This document shows, in pieces, positions 9,113-18,550 of a DNA stretch of 64,000 bases (position 1 is the stretch's first letter; every line of letters starts with the position of its first letter). Both the position numbers and the translations under genes were made by a program. The DNA is from JAAOII01 sp965207945 (GTDB lineage Bacteria; Pseudomonadota; Gammaproteobacteria; CBDBNL01; JAAOII01). Where the stretch lies: the NCBI GenBank assembly GCA_965207945.1, contig OZ242303.1, positions 992,001 to 1,056,000 on the forward strand, in the 5' to 3' direction. The notes beneath the pieces are model-generated. The model was not told the origin of the DNA. It worked only from the letters and a program-made list of their open reading frames with translations, and did not search any database.

Positions 9113-11089
9113 TTATTCAGTAAGTTCAGATAAATCGCTAAAAAAACTTAAACATTCAGGGTTGGCAAGTGCTCCCGCATTTGAAACAGGCATGCTATGA
9201 ATGCAACAACTTACTGCTTGCTCGGAAATTTTACCGCTTATAGTGCGAGGCACATCTGGAACCGCAATAATTTTAGCTGGAACATGTCGTGGTGAAGTGT
9301 TTTTGCGTATTATGTTGCATATTTTGTGCTTAAGCTCATCATCAAGTCCCTTATTTTCAAGTCCTTTGCCTTCAAGTTCCTTCCCTTCAAGCCCCTTGCC
9401 TTTACGTAACACCACAAAAAGTACTATGCGGGTATCATCTCCCCATTCTTGTCCGACTGCCAAAGAATCAAGCACCTCATCCACTTTTTCTACTTGACGG
9501 TATATCTCTGCGGTCCCTATCCGAACTCCTCCTGGATTAAGTGTCGTATCTGATCTTCCATATATGATAAATCCACCCGACTCTGTTTCTTCGGCATAAT
9601 CACCATGCGCCCATATCCCAGGAAATCTAGAAAAATAGGCATTATGTAAGGATGTATTTTTTTCGTCATCGCCCCAAAAGTAAACTGGGACGCTTGGAAA
9701 AGGACTACAGCAGACCAACTCTCCTTTTTGTCCCACTACTCTATTACCACTTTCATCGTAAACCTGTGTATCCATACCCAAAGTGGCGGCCTGTATTTCA
9801 CCACAACGTACTGGCAAAGTGGGAACCCCCATCACAAAGCATCCAAGTATATCTGTACCACCAGAGATTGATGCGAGGCATACATCCCTTTTTATGTGCT
9901 CATAAACATAATTAAAACTATTAACACTAAGAGCTGACCCCGTAGAGCATATCATCCTTAAATGTTTAAGCTCTCCATTCTGTGAACTTATGTTCTGCTT
10001 ATTCAACCCTTCAATTAATTTAGCACTAACTCCTGCCACAGCAATATCTTCATCTTGCCACAAATCTAATAATCTTCTGGGATTAGGATAAAATGGATTA
10101 CCATCATATAATACTAATCTGCTGCCAGTCAATAATCCGCTTACCATCCAATTCCACATCATCCAACCGCAGGTGGTAAAGTAAAAAAGGTTATCCTGCG
10201 GATGTAAATCTGTATGAAAAAAATGTTCAACCGCGTGTTTTAACAAAACGCCTCCATGAGAATGGACAATACATTTTGGTTTGCCTGTAGTCCCTGATGA
10301 AAACATCACAAATAATGGGTGATTAAATTCAACCTCAACACTTGATGGCATGTCATCTCCTCCTAATTTTATAAACTCATCCCAATTGCCCACACTAGTT
10401 AAAAACGGCACACTTATAGCGTGCTTAACTGTAGGGAGTTTTTGTATAACTTCTGCAACGGCAGCGGTCATATCAATTTGTTTTCCTTTATAGGTATAGT
10501 AATCAATTGTAAAGATAATTATAGGTTCAATTTGACCAAATCTGTCCAATAGGGAAGCCACGCCGAAATCTGGCGAACAAGAACTCCACACAGCCCCTAA
10601 TCTAGCGGTTGCTAACATGGCAATAATAGTGTGGGCACAATTAGGTAACCAGCCCGCCACAACATCACCTTTTTTAACCCCACAAGCCCGTAAAGCAGCA
10701 GAACACTTTATAACTTGATTGATAAATTCCTCTCCTTCAATAAGAGTTTTGCTATTTTCTTCATCAACAAACATCACAGAAGGAGTCCTGCCGTCCATAT
10801 CTTCACTTAAGTGCAGAATATTATCTGCATAATTAAGTCGTGATTGCTTAAACCATTGTGCTTTGTAATAGTCATCCCCCCGTTCATAAGAAAGAATATG
10901 CTCACCTTTATAGCCACGCAATTTACAATAATCCCAAACTGCTGACCAAAAATGAATGGGATTTTCTACACTAAATCTATGTAGTTCAGAGTAAGATTGG
11001 TCCAATCCTAAGTGGTTAGCAAACTGTGTTATGCGCGAATTGGAAATTTGTTTCGCATTTGGTTGCCAAAGAATTTTGTTCGTTACCAT
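9113..11089 (-). CDS. aacS: Acetoacetyl-CoA synthetase (acetoacetate-CoA ligase)
   Basis: ANL-superfamily enzyme that activates acetoacetate with ATP and CoA, feeding ketone bodies into acetyl-CoA or polyester metabolism. The 658 residues match the family. The N-terminal part reads LWQP and NYADN, the adenylation core carries SSGTTGKPK at about 264-272 and GWMMWNWMVSGL, and the C-terminal domain carries the catalytic-lysine segment PRTISGKISE near 625. Within the C-terminal domain, residues about 564-583 are a Lys/Gly/Leu/Glu repeat encoded by a 15-bp tandem repeat. The gene lies 106 bp from gltA, with a strong hairpin between them, so it probably has its own promoter. Confidence is high because of the N-terminal extension specific to this ligase type. 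Confidence 0.92.
   Translation of the reverse strand: MVTNKILWQPNAKQISNSRITQFANHLGLDQSYSELHRFSVENPIHFWSAVWDYCKLRGYKGEHILSYERGDDYYKAQWFKQSRLNYADNILHLSEDMDGRTPSVMFVDEENSKTLIEGEEFINQVIKCSAALRACGVKKGDVVAGWLPNCAHTIIAMLATARLGAVWSSCSPDFGVASLLDRFGQIEPIIIFTIDYYTYKGKQIDMTAAVAEVIQKLPTVKHAISVPFLTSVGNWDEFIKLGGDDMPSSVEVEFNHPLFVMFSSGTTGKPKCIVHSHGGVLLKHAVEHFFHTDLHPQDNLFYFTTCGWMMWNWMVSGLLTGSRLVLYDGNPFYPNPRRLLDLWQDEDIAVAGVSAKLIEGLNKQNISSQNGELKHLRMICSTGSALSVNSFNYVYEHIKRDVCLASISGGTDILGCFVMGVPTLPVRCGEIQAATLGMDTQVYDESGNRVVGQKGELVCCSPFPSVPVYFWGDDEKNTSLHNAYFSRFPGIWAHGDYAEETESGGFIIYGRSDTTLNPGGVRIGTAEIYRQVEKVDEVLDSLAVGQEWGDDTRIVLFVVLRKGKGLEGKELEGKGLENKGLDDELKHKICNIIRKNTSPRHVPAKIIAVPDVPRTISGKISEQAVSCCIHSMPVSNAGALANPECLSFFSDLSELTE
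9342..9401. repeat. Four tandem 15-bp units inside aacS
   Basis: Units TCAAGTCCCTTATTT, TCAAGTCCTTTGCCT, TCAAGTTCCTTCCCT and TCAAGCCCCTTGCCT follow directly one after another on the plus strand. The unit length keeps the frame and encodes a five-residue KGLEG/KELEG/KGLEN-type repeat. Confidence 0.93.
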
Positions 11090-11145
11090 TAGCTATTCCT
11101 TGATATTAATTAGCATAAGGATGTTATTTAGAACTATTTGGTGCA

Positions 11146-11174
11146 TTTTATCCCAGCAAACCGCTGAGATAAAA
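11146..11174. terminator. Hairpin downstream of gltA
   Basis: TTTTATCCCAGC (11146-11157) pairs with GCTGAGATAAAA (11163-11174): a 12-bp stem with one mismatch and a 5-nt loop. It lies between the gltA stop and the start of aacS, both on the minus strand. The U-tract on the minus strand is part of the stem, so strength is uncertain, but it most likely separates the two transcripts. Confidence 0.55.
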
Positions 11175-11195
11175 CTAAAAGATAAAACTAGAAAC

Positions 11196-12476
11196 CTATT
11201 TGTTTGGGTAATCTCTTTTTGCTGGTCCTGTGTATAGTTGCTGCGGTCTTCCTATACGGTATGAATTGCTTATCATTTCGTTCCAATGAGCAATCCAGCC
11301 AACAGTGCGTCCCAAAGCAAAAATTACTGTAAACATATTTGTAGGAATTCCTAATGCTTTGAGGATAATGCCCGAATAAAAATCAACATTAGGGTATAGT
11401 TTGCGTTCAACAAAATAATCATCTGCAAGCGCTATCTTCTCAAGTTTTTGAGCAATCCTCAATTGAGCGCTATTCTGATTATCGGTTGCATCCAAAATCT
11501 CATGACATATCTTATTTAATACCTTGGCGCGTGGGTCATAGTTTTTATACACCCTATGTCCAAAACCCATCAAACGAAAGTCATCATCAGGATCTTTAGC
11601 ACGTTTAATAAACTTATCAATATTCTTTTCATCTCCTATATTATCCAGCATATTAAGAACTGCTTCATTAGCTCCTCCATGAGCAGGACCCCACAAAGCA
11701 GCAACTCCAGCAGCTACACAAGCAAAAGGATTGGCTCCAGTAGAGCCAGCAAGGCGTACTGTAGAGGTGGAGGCATTTTGTTCATGGTCGGCATGAAGAA
11801 TAAAAATTACATCCATTGCCTTAGCAAACATCGGATTTACTTCATAGTCCTCACATGGATTGCCGAACATCATATACAAAAGATTTTCAGTATATCCCAA
11901 GTCATTACGAGGGTACATCATCGGTTCTCCTTGTGAATATTTATATGCTAATGCTGCTATAGTAGGCATCTTGGCTATTAAACGAAAAGCGGATATCTCA
12001 CGATGGTATTGATCTCTAATATCTAGCGAATCATGGTAAAAAGCTGATAAGGCGCCAATCATACCACAAACCACCGCCATAGGATGCGCATCAACCCGAA
12101 ATCCCTGCACGAATTCTTTCATCTTTTCGTGCACCATGGTATGCCTGGATACTGTACCTGTAAAGTTCTTATACTCCTCTGCATTAGGCAGCTCGCCAAA
12201 CAGCAATAAATAACATGTCTCCATGTAATTGGACTTCTCTGCCAGCTGTTCTATAGGGTAGCCGCGATATAGCAATACCCCGTTATCCCCATCAATATAA
12301 GTAATTCCAGATTCTGTAGAAGCCGTAGATGCATAACCTGGGTCATAAGTGAAATAACCATTACTGCCAAGAGTAGTTACATCAATTACTTCCTTACCGT
12401 AAGTCCCCTGCTTCATTGGAAGAGATATATCATCTTTTCCGTTAATTTTAAGTGTTGCTTTGCTATTTTCTGTCAT
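11196..12476 (-). CDS. gltA: Citrate synthase (type I/II, TCA cycle)
   Basis: Condenses oxaloacetate and acetyl-CoA to citrate. The 426-residue length and N-terminal strands (ending near SNGYFTYDPGY) are those of the hexameric, NADH-regulated Gram-negative type. Catalytic motifs are visible: GPAHGGANEA with its histidine (about 265-275), FGHRVYKNYDPRA with the second histidine (about 306-318), and the aspartate in YPNVDFYSG (about 362-370). It is monocistronic: a 77-bp gap to ruvC upstream and a hairpin downstream. Confidence 0.97.
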   Translation of the reverse strand: MTENSKATLKINGKDDISLPMKQGTYGKEVIDVTTLGSNGYFTYDPGYASTASTESGITYIDGDNGVLLYRGYPIEQLAEKSNYMETCYLLLFGELPNAEEYKNFTGTVSRHTMVHEKMKEFVQGFRVDAHPMAVVCGMIGALSAFYHDSLDIRDQYHREISAFRLIAKMPTIAALAYKYSQGEPMMYPRNDLGYTENLLYMMFGNPCEDYEVNPMFAKAMDVIFILHADHEQNASTSTVRLAGSTGANPFACVAAGVAALWGPAHGGANEAVLNMLDNIGDEKNIDKFIKRAKDPDDDFRLMGFGHRVYKNYDPRAKVLNKICHEILDATDNQNSAQLRIAQKLEKIALADDYFVERKLYPNVDFYSGIILKALGIPTNMFTVIFALGRTVGWIAHWNEMISNSYRIGRPQQLYTGPAKRDYPNK

Positions 12477-12553
12477 AATTATTCATTAAATTTTACCCTT
12501 CATTATAACAATAAATTCTCCGCCAGTAGAAATGTTGCAATAATAATTCATCA

Positions 12554-13033
12554 TTATTTAACAGACGACTCATAAAAAAGGCATAATGATACTGCCAGAG
12601 CATCTGAAGCATCATCACTAAAATTCCCTTGCAACCCCAAATGTCGTTGCATCATAAGGGATACCTTACTCTTATCCGCTCGTCCATCACCAGTGATAAG
12701 TTTTTTAATGGCAGATGGAGTGTAACTGAAAAGTTCTAAATTATGAATACCTATGACGCTCAATATAACACCACGCGCCATAGCAAGATGCAAGGAAGAT
12801 TGATTAAATTTACTACTAAATACATATTCCACAGCACACTTAGTGGGTTGATATTTTTTGATTAGCTTATCTGTTTCTTCATGCAGATGAGCCAGGCGAC
12901 TATGCAAAGCATTAGAACTGGAAGGAATATTTATGATTGAACCGCTCGCAACATAACGTGGCTGCTTTAAAGAACCATCTATTACCCCAAATCCACTTTT
13001 ATTTAAGCCTGGGTCAAAGCCCATTATCAACAT
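12554..13033 (-). CDS. ruvC: RuvC, Holliday junction resolvase
   Basis: RNase H-fold endonuclease that cuts Holliday junctions with RuvAB. Acidic catalytic residues are visible in GFDPGL (near the N-terminus), CAVEYVF, and DDASDALAV (near the C-terminus). I place the start at the ATG giving MLIMGFDPG, as RuvC proteins normally begin a few residues before the first aspartate. A TTG 48 bp upstream is open but would add an atypical 16-residue extension. The gene follows yebC, as in many gammaproteobacteria; ruvA and ruvB are not in this window, so the ruvABC cluster is split. Confidence 0.94.
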   Translation of the reverse strand: MLIMGFDPGLNKSGFGVIDGSLKQPRYVASGSIINIPSSSNALHSRLAHLHEETDKLIKKYQPTKCAVEYVFSSKFNQSSLHLAMARGVILSVIGIHNLELFSYTPSAIKKLITGDGRADKSKVSLMMQRHLGLQGNFSDDASDALAVSLCLFYESSVK

Positions 13034-13093
13034 ATAAAGAAACAAGTTAGCGGCGACGAAGTCCTGCTTTGCTTGTTCCAAATCCCGTATATT

Positions 13094-13822
13094 TTAATCC
13101 GATAAGGTAACGTTGCAATAGACATTCTGCACATCATCAAGATCCTCCAAATCATCATAAAGATTTCTGAGTTTATTCAAGGAATCATCATCTATAGTCA
13201 AAGAAGTATGAGGGAGCATGGTAATCTCTCTTTCACCCAAAGTATATCCAATTTCTGCAAGGGAATCAGATAGTTTTTGCAAATCAGTAGAGTTTGTCTG
13301 CAAATAATAATGCCCTTTTTCATCACCGGCAACTTCCATTTCAGTAGCTCCTGCTTCTAATGCATCCAACAATAGTTTATCTTCATCAGAAGCATTTTTA
13401 ACTTCAAGGACAGCTACCCTATCAAAAAGATGCCCAGCACAACCCTCTGCTCCTAAATTCCCTCCGTTACGGCTAAGTACATGCCTTATTTCCGCAACAC
13501 TACGATTTTTATTATCGGTTAATGCTTCAATATAGATGGCACTTCCACCAGGTCCATATCCCTCGTAAATTGTCTCTTGATAATTGGCTGTTTCTTCGCC
13601 ACCAGCAGCTCTTTTAATAGCACGATCAACCGTCACTCGCGGCATGTTAACCCCTATTGCCTTCTCAATTGCTTGTCTTAATCTCGGATTATCGTTACCA
13701 TCTCCTCCCATTTTAACCGCAGCAGTTATCTCTCTAATTACCTTGGTGAATTCTTTACCTCTCTTCGCATCTTGACGGGACTTGCGATGCTTGATATTCG
13801 CCCATTTACTATGCCCTGCCAT
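13094..13822 (-). CDS. yebC: YebC/PmpR-family protein (TACO1 type)
   Basis: A 242-residue protein beginning MAGHSKWANIKHRKSRQD, the hallmark of the YebC family. It contains the GYGPGGSAIYIEALTDNKNR segment near 85-104. Family members act as transcriptional regulators or relieve ribosome stalling at proline-rich stretches. It sits 3 bp after aspS and upstream of ruvC, a conserved order. The long acidic C-terminus (LYDDLEDLDDVQNVYCN) is typical. Confidence 0.96.
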   Translation of the reverse strand: MAGHSKWANIKHRKSRQDAKRGKEFTKVIREITAAVKMGGDGNDNPRLRQAIEKAIGVNMPRVTVDRAIKRAAGGEETANYQETIYEGYGPGGSAIYIEALTDNKNRSVAEIRHVLSRNGGNLGAEGCAGHLFDRVAVLEVKNASDEDKLLLDALEAGATEMEVAGDEKGHYYLQTNSTDLQKLSDSLAEIGYTLGEREITMLPHTSLTIDDDSLNKLRNLYDDLEDLDDVQNVYCNVTLSD

Positions 13823-13825
13823 GAC

Positions 13826-15598
13826 TTATGAAGATACTACTTTGATGCCAAGTTCTTTAAGTTGAGAATGAGATACCTTACTTGGCGCTTCAGTTAACAG
13901 GCAAGTGGCTGATTGAGTTTTAGGAAAAGCTATTTGATCACGAATGCTATCACTGTCTGTTAGCAACATTAATAAACGGTCAAAGCCAAAGGCAATTCCT
14001 CCATGAGGCGGAGTGCCCAATTTCAAAGATTTAAGTAAAAAGCCAAATCTATCATTTGCTTCTTCGTTGCTTATTCCCAGTGTTTTTAACACCTTAAGTT
14101 GTTTATCATGCTCATGAATACGAATAGAGCCGCCTCCTAACTCAATACCATTGATAACTATATCATAAGCTCTGGATTTAATTGTAGAAAAATCTTTCAC
14201 TGATGAATCAATATCTTTTAAAGGTGCAGTAAAAGGATGATGAAGTGATGACAATTCTCCTTCATCTCCCACATCAAACATAGGAAAATCAGTTACCCAA
14301 ACAGGACACCACTTGTTCTCTAACAATCCTAACTTTTCGGAAACCTTGATTCTTAAAGCACCTAATGCTTTATTCACTATATTATCTTTATCTGCGCCAA
14401 AAAAGAGTATATCATCATCCTGTACTTTACTTTGCATGATTATGCCGTTCAATATATCATCAGAAAGAAACTTAAGTATAGGAGAGTTCATTCCTTCCTT
14501 TCCTTGCTTAACATCATTTACTCTAATATAAGCTAGTCCTTTAGCTCCCAAAGTTGCCACATAAGCTGTCCAATCATCAATATCTTTACGGCTTATAGCA
14601 GAACTTTGCGGCACCCGAAGAACCGATACCTTGCCATTTTTCATATTTGCCGCACTATTAAATACTTTAAAATCGCTATTTTTAACTACGTCTGTTACAT
14701 CCTGAATAATCAAAGGAGAACGTAAATCTGGGCGGTCATTTCCATATTGATTCATAGCATCTTCATAAGAAAGTCGTGGAAAAGCAGGTAGTTCTACTGA
14801 TAGAATTTCTTTAAACACTAGTTTAATCATCTTCTCAGCTAATTCCATTATATTTTCTTCGTTCACAAACGCCATTTCCATGTCAATCTGAGTAAACTCA
14901 GGTTGTCTGTCGGCACGCAAATCTTCATCACGAAAACATCTGGCAAACTGATAGTACTTATCAAATCCACCCATCATTAACAACTGCTTAAATAATTGAG
15001 GTGATTGAGGCAGAGCAAAAAAACTACCTTTATGAACACGACTAGGCACTAAATAGTCACGGGCCCCCTCAGGAGTTTCCTTAGTAAGAATTGGGGTTTC
15101 AATTTCTACAAAATTTTCTTTATCTAAAAAACTTCTTACTAAAAATCCAATTCGCGAACGAAGACGCAAATTATCTTGCATAGCAGTTCGTCTTAAATCA
15201 ATAACACGATGAGTTAATCTAAGTTCTTCTGTGGTATGTTCATACTCTTTGGGAGTAAAGGGAGGTGTTTCGGCTTTACTTATTATGGAACATTTTCCAC
15301 ACATCATTTCCCATTGTCCAGTTGATAAAGAAGGATTAATGTTATCTTGCGGGCGCTTTTGAATTTCACCCTGCACGGTTATAACATATTCACTTCTTAG
15401 CTGGTCAGCAATTGCAAATATATCCTCGCGAGTCGGGTCAAAGACCAGCTGCATCAGGCCGCTATGGTCACGTAAATCTATGAAAATAACCCCACCATGG
15501 TCGCGCCTACGATGCACCCAACCACTTAATTTAACTGATTTGCTGAGTTCTTGCTCACCAATATCACCGCATAAAAAATCTCTATAACTATTATGCAT
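13826..15598 (-). CDS. aspS: Aspartyl-tRNA synthetase
   Basis: Class II synthetase of 590 residues, full bacterial length. It has an N-terminal OB anticodon-binding domain (GWVHRRRDHGGVIFIDLRD, about 26-44), class II motif 2 (FRDEDLRADRQPEFTQID near 220-237), a GAD insertion domain (about 300-400), and motif 3 (GGIAFGFDRLLML near 532). Whether it is discriminating or non-discriminating cannot be settled by eye. It lies 7 bp after fmdB and 3 bp before yebC in one operon. Confidence 0.97.
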   Translation of the reverse strand: MHNSYRDFLCGDIGEQELSKSVKLSGWVHRRRDHGGVIFIDLRDHSGLMQLVFDPTREDIFAIADQLRSEYVITVQGEIQKRPQDNINPSLSTGQWEMMCGKCSIISKAETPPFTPKEYEHTTEELRLTHRVIDLRRTAMQDNLRLRSRIGFLVRSFLDKENFVEIETPILTKETPEGARDYLVPSRVHKGSFFALPQSPQLFKQLLMMGGFDKYYQFARCFRDEDLRADRQPEFTQIDMEMAFVNEENIMELAEKMIKLVFKEILSVELPAFPRLSYEDAMNQYGNDRPDLRSPLIIQDVTDVVKNSDFKVFNSAANMKNGKVSVLRVPQSSAISRKDIDDWTAYVATLGAKGLAYIRVNDVKQGKEGMNSPILKFLSDDILNGIIMQSKVQDDDILFFGADKDNIVNKALGALRIKVSEKLGLLENKWCPVWVTDFPMFDVGDEGELSSLHHPFTAPLKDIDSSVKDFSTIKSRAYDIVINGIELGGGSIRIHEHDKQLKVLKTLGISNEEANDRFGFLLKSLKLGTPPHGGIAFGFDRLLMLLTDSDSIRDQIAFPKTQSATCLLTEAPSKVSHSQLKELGIKVVSS

Positions 15599-15605
15599 CT
15601 ACGAT

Positions 15606-16016
15606 TTAGGGCGTTATTCCCTTGTCAGTTCCCTTTGAAGTTTGTTTAACAGCATTGGTTGAAGCTGCAGAACCTTTGCTAGAATCGACAGGACTACTCT
15701 TTTCCTGGGTTACCTCTTTTTTATCTTCACCTTTATTCTCATCTCCTCTCTTATGATTACCATGATTACCGTGTTCTCCGTCTATATTTGTATTATTCTT
15801 GCTCATATTAGAGGATTGTTTTTCGGGATTATTTTTATCCTTAAAATCCGTAACATACCAGCCAGTTCCTTTAAGAATAAAACCCGCTCCAGATACTTTT
15901 TTAACTAAAGTGCTTTTATTGCAAGCAGGACACTCTTTTATTGGCGCTTCATTCATTTTCTGTAGTTTATTTAAGTTATGCCCGCAATTACTACAGGAAT
16001 ACTCATAAATCGGCAT
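15606..16016 (-). CDS. FmdB-type zinc ribbon protein
   Basis: A 136-residue protein with a zinc ribbon at the N-terminus: CSNCG at about 8-12 and CPACN at about 34-38, preceded by the family start MPIYEY and followed by VKKVSGAGFILKGTGWY. The C-terminal 75 residues are a low-complexity Lys/Asn/Ser/Gly/His tail. Family members often lie before aspS in Gammaproteobacteria, as here. The molecular role is unknown; a regulatory label (FmdB) comes only from one distant homologue. Confidence 0.87.
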   Translation of the reverse strand: MPIYEYSCSNCGHNLNKLQKMNEAPIKECPACNKSTLVKKVSGAGFILKGTGWYVTDFKDKNNPEKQSSNMSKNNTNIDGEHGNHGNHKRGDENKGEDKKEVTQEKSSPVDSSKGSAASTNAVKQTSKGTDKGITP

Positions 16017-16019
16017 AAA

Positions 16020-16385
16020 TTAGCCCAAAAGAAGTTTGGAATCCTGTGCCGCCTGTTCGGTCTTCGCGGCAAGAACTATATCATTTTTGTGCACCCCTTT
16101 TAATGAATGGGTGAACCAATAAACTTCAAGTTTTCCCCATGTATAGCTAAGAATAGGATGATGATTAAATTTTTCCGCAAGTTCACCCGTAATGCAGGCA
16201 AGATTTTGAGCATCAATGAAATTTTGTACTCTAAATGATTTATAAAGAGCTTTGCTCCCACCATAATCAGCTAGCTCCCAATTATCAAGTTGTTCAACTA
16301 ATGATGTCAACTCTTTGCCGCTCAATATCTTATCATCTTGGGAAACTGGCTGAAATGATAAGTCAGATATTTTTTTCATATTCAA
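16020..16385 (-). CDS. phhB: Pterin-4a-carbinolamine dehydratase
   Basis: A 121-residue enzyme that dehydrates 4a-hydroxytetrahydropterin, recycling the cofactor of aromatic amino-acid hydroxylases. The active-site signature KFNHHPILSYTWGKLEVYW, then FTHS, is visible at about 73-95; the histidine pair is the catalytic feature. No phenylalanine hydroxylase is in the window. The start could be Met1 or Met3; I keep the longer one. It lies 3 bp before fmdB. Confidence 0.92.
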   Translation of the reverse strand: MNMKKISDLSFQPVSQDDKILSGKELTSLVEQLDNWELADYGGSKALYKSFRVQNFIDAQNLACITGELAEKFNHHPILSYTWGKLEVYWFTHSLKGVHKNDIVLAAKTEQAAQDSKLLLG

Positions 16386-16417
16386 ATATTTTGAAATATA
16401 CTAACGTATTTTGTATA

Positions 16418-17287
16418 TTATTTTTTGCTTGATTTGATGTACCGCAAGAACTCACTATCTGGTTCAAGCACTAAAAAGTTATTTGAACCACGAAAAACCT
16501 CTCTATACGCAAACAGAGAACGATAAAAATCATAAAATTCTGGAGATTTCCCATAAGCAGTTGCATATATTTTAGCGGCTTGTGCATCGCCTTCACCGCG
16601 TGATATTTCTGCCTCCTCATAGGATTCAGCAATTATAATAGTTCTCTGTCTATCTGCATCAGCTTGTATGCCTTCTGCCGCTTCGCGCCCCTCAGAACGT
16701 AATTCTTGTGCTAGACGTTCCCGTTCTGTCCTCATACGTTTATAAACACTTTCGCTTACATTATCAGGTAAATTTATTTTCATAACCCGCACATCTATGA
16801 TGCGCACCCCTAGTTCTTTGCGAACAGCATCGTCTAAAATTTTTATCATAGCAGCCATCAACTGATCGCGTTCGCCAGAAACAACTTCTGCCACGGTTCT
16901 TTCGCCAAATTGATTACGCAGTCCATTATCAACTCTACGCGATAATAAACCATCAATTCTTAAGGAATCCCCACCAGTAGCCCGATAAAATTTGCTAACA
17001 TCATCAATCTTCCACTTAACATAAGAATCTACTATAAGTTGTTTCTTTTCGGAAGTTAAATATTCCGCTTCAGGACTATCCAACGTTTGGATTCTTCCAT
17101 CAAACTTCTTTATTTTAAAGGCAATTGGTAATTTAAAATGAATGCCTGGCTGAACATCGGCTCTAACCAACTCTCCAAACCTAAGCACAACAGCGCGCTG
17201 ACGCTCATCAACAATATACACACTTTGCATAAAAAGCCAAATGCTTGCAAATGCTAAAAAAACTAATATTCCACGATAACCTTTCAT
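16418..17287 (-). CDS. hflC: HflC, SPFH-domain modulator of FtsH
   Basis: A 289-residue band-7/SPFH protein. It has an N-terminal membrane span (about 4-22), then the SPFH domain (RQRAVVLRFGELVRADVQPG, about 29-48) and a coiled-coil region rich in Glu/Arg/Ala (about 185-235). HflC forms the HflKC cage around the FtsH protease in the periplasm. It follows hflK by 4 bp. The length and pairing make the assignment firm. Confidence 0.96.
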   Translation of the reverse strand: MKGYRGILVFLAFASIWLFMQSVYIVDERQRAVVLRFGELVRADVQPGIHFKLPIAFKIKKFDGRIQTLDSPEAEYLTSEKKQLIVDSYVKWKIDDVSKFYRATGGDSLRIDGLLSRRVDNGLRNQFGERTVAEVVSGERDQLMAAMIKILDDAVRKELGVRIIDVRVMKINLPDNVSESVYKRMRTERERLAQELRSEGREAAEGIQADADRQRTIIIAESYEEAEISRGEGDAQAAKIYATAYGKSPEFYDFYRSLFAYREVFRGSNNFLVLEPDSEFLRYIKSSKK

Positions 17288-17291
17288 ATTC

Positions 17292-18509
17292 TTACCTCCC
17301 CGACTCGCGAGTCAACTTCTTGTTTACTTCTTCCATAACTTTTCTCACTATATCGGAAACCTGTCTATCATTAGTAGTAGTTCCACTTCTTTCACTTCTT
17401 GCCGAAGAACCAGGAACTTCTCCTGATAATCCAGCGCCTGCCGCAGCCGAAGTTAATAATCTATCAAGTGGCAGATACAATAAATTATTTCCCTTGCTCA
17501 CATCTATAAGAATTTTATTAGAATTAGCAAGAACTTCTTCCATTGCTTCCAGATACAAACGTTTTCTGGTTATCGCAGGAGCAGCCAGATACTCCTTGTA
17601 TAGTAAATCAAATCTTTGCGCTTGCCCTGATGCCCTGGATATCTTATCTTGTTTATAACCCTTGCCCTCTTCCGTAATTCTTCTTGCTTCACCACGTGCT
17701 TGAGGAATTATACCATTTGAGTAGGCAGTCGCCTGATTAATAAAGCGCACTTTATCCTCCCGCGCACTGATAACATCTTCAAAAGATGCTTTAACTTGTT
17801 CTGGGGGATCAGCGCGTTGAATGCTTACCTGATTAACTCTAATCCCAGTGCCATAGTTATTTAAATATAGCTGAATTCTTTCCTGCACACTTACAGCAAC
17901 TTCTGCACGCCCTTCAGTAATTACTCTATCCATAATAGTACCACCTACAACATGACGCAAGGAACTATCCGTTGCTTGCCGCAAGCTTAGTTCTGGATCG
18001 CGAGTTTTAATTACAAAATCTTGAGGGTTATCAATTAAATACTGAACATTGACTGTTATATCAACAATATTTTCATCCTTGGTAAGCATTATGCCTCGTG
18101 AAGAAAAACTACGAACTCTAGTTACATTTAAGACAACTACTTTATCAATAAAATATGGTTGCCATTTAAGTCCAGGTCCTATAACTGTAACATATTTACC
18201 AAATCTCAAAACCACCCCTCTTTCTTGCTCATCAACCAAGTAAAAACCCATAAAACCCCAAACTGCAACCAGACCAAGCAATATCATAGATACTAGATAG
18301 GTACCGCCACGTTTAGAACCAGAAGGTTTCTTCTTACCACCGCCCAATAATGTATCAATTATATTAAAAATTTGTCTGAGTAAATCAGAGGGGCGCTGAT
18401 CGCGCTGGCTTCTATCATCCCTGCCTCCATTCTTTAGGTCTTTTACTCCTTTTTTCTTTGAAGGCGGACGGCTCCATGGATCATGTTCGTCAAATTGCAA
18501 ATGTTTCAT
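17292..18509 (-). CDS. hflK: HflK, SPFH-domain modulator of FtsH
   Basis: A 405-residue partner of HflC. The hydrophilic N-terminus is rich in Lys, Gly and Arg (about 1-72) and includes the family motif DPWSRPP. A membrane span (about 75-95), the SPFH domain (VDEQERGVVLRFGKYV, about 91-106) and a coiled coil with VISAREDKVRFINQA follow. The C-terminus is Ser/Arg/Lys-rich. It is in the canonical order hfq-hflX-hflK-hflC, with a 127-bp gap after hflX that holds an inverted repeat. Confidence 0.96.
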   Translation of the reverse strand: MKHLQFDEHDPWSRPPSKKKGVKDLKNGGRDDRSQRDQRPSDLLRQIFNIIDTLLGGGKKKPSGSKRGGTYLVSMILLGLVAVWGFMGFYLVDEQERGVVLRFGKYVTVIGPGLKWQPYFIDKVVVLNVTRVRSFSSRGIMLTKDENIVDITVNVQYLIDNPQDFVIKTRDPELSLRQATDSSLRHVVGGTIMDRVITEGRAEVAVSVQERIQLYLNNYGTGIRVNQVSIQRADPPEQVKASFEDVISAREDKVRFINQATAYSNGIIPQARGEARRITEEGKGYKQDKISRASGQAQRFDLLYKEYLAAPAITRKRLYLEAMEEVLANSNKILIDVSKGNNLLYLPLDRLLTSAAAGAGLSGEVPGSSARSERSGTTTNDRQVSDIVRKVMEEVNKKLTRESGR

Positions 18510-18550
18510 AATAAGTAATAGTTTATCATTTAGTGCTGGTATAGTTCAAA

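Noticed and set aside
9201..9497. A plus-strand frame of 98 codons rich in Ser, Pro and Leu
   Set aside because: It is the antisense of acetoacetyl-CoA synthetase; its low complexity is the reverse side of the 15-bp repeat.
11556..11936. A 126-codon plus-strand frame inside citrate synthase
   Set aside because: It is a reverse-strand shadow of gltA without any domain pattern.
17245..17658. A 137-codon plus-strand frame across the hflC/hflK junction
   Set aside because: It lies antisense to two firm genes and has no family features.
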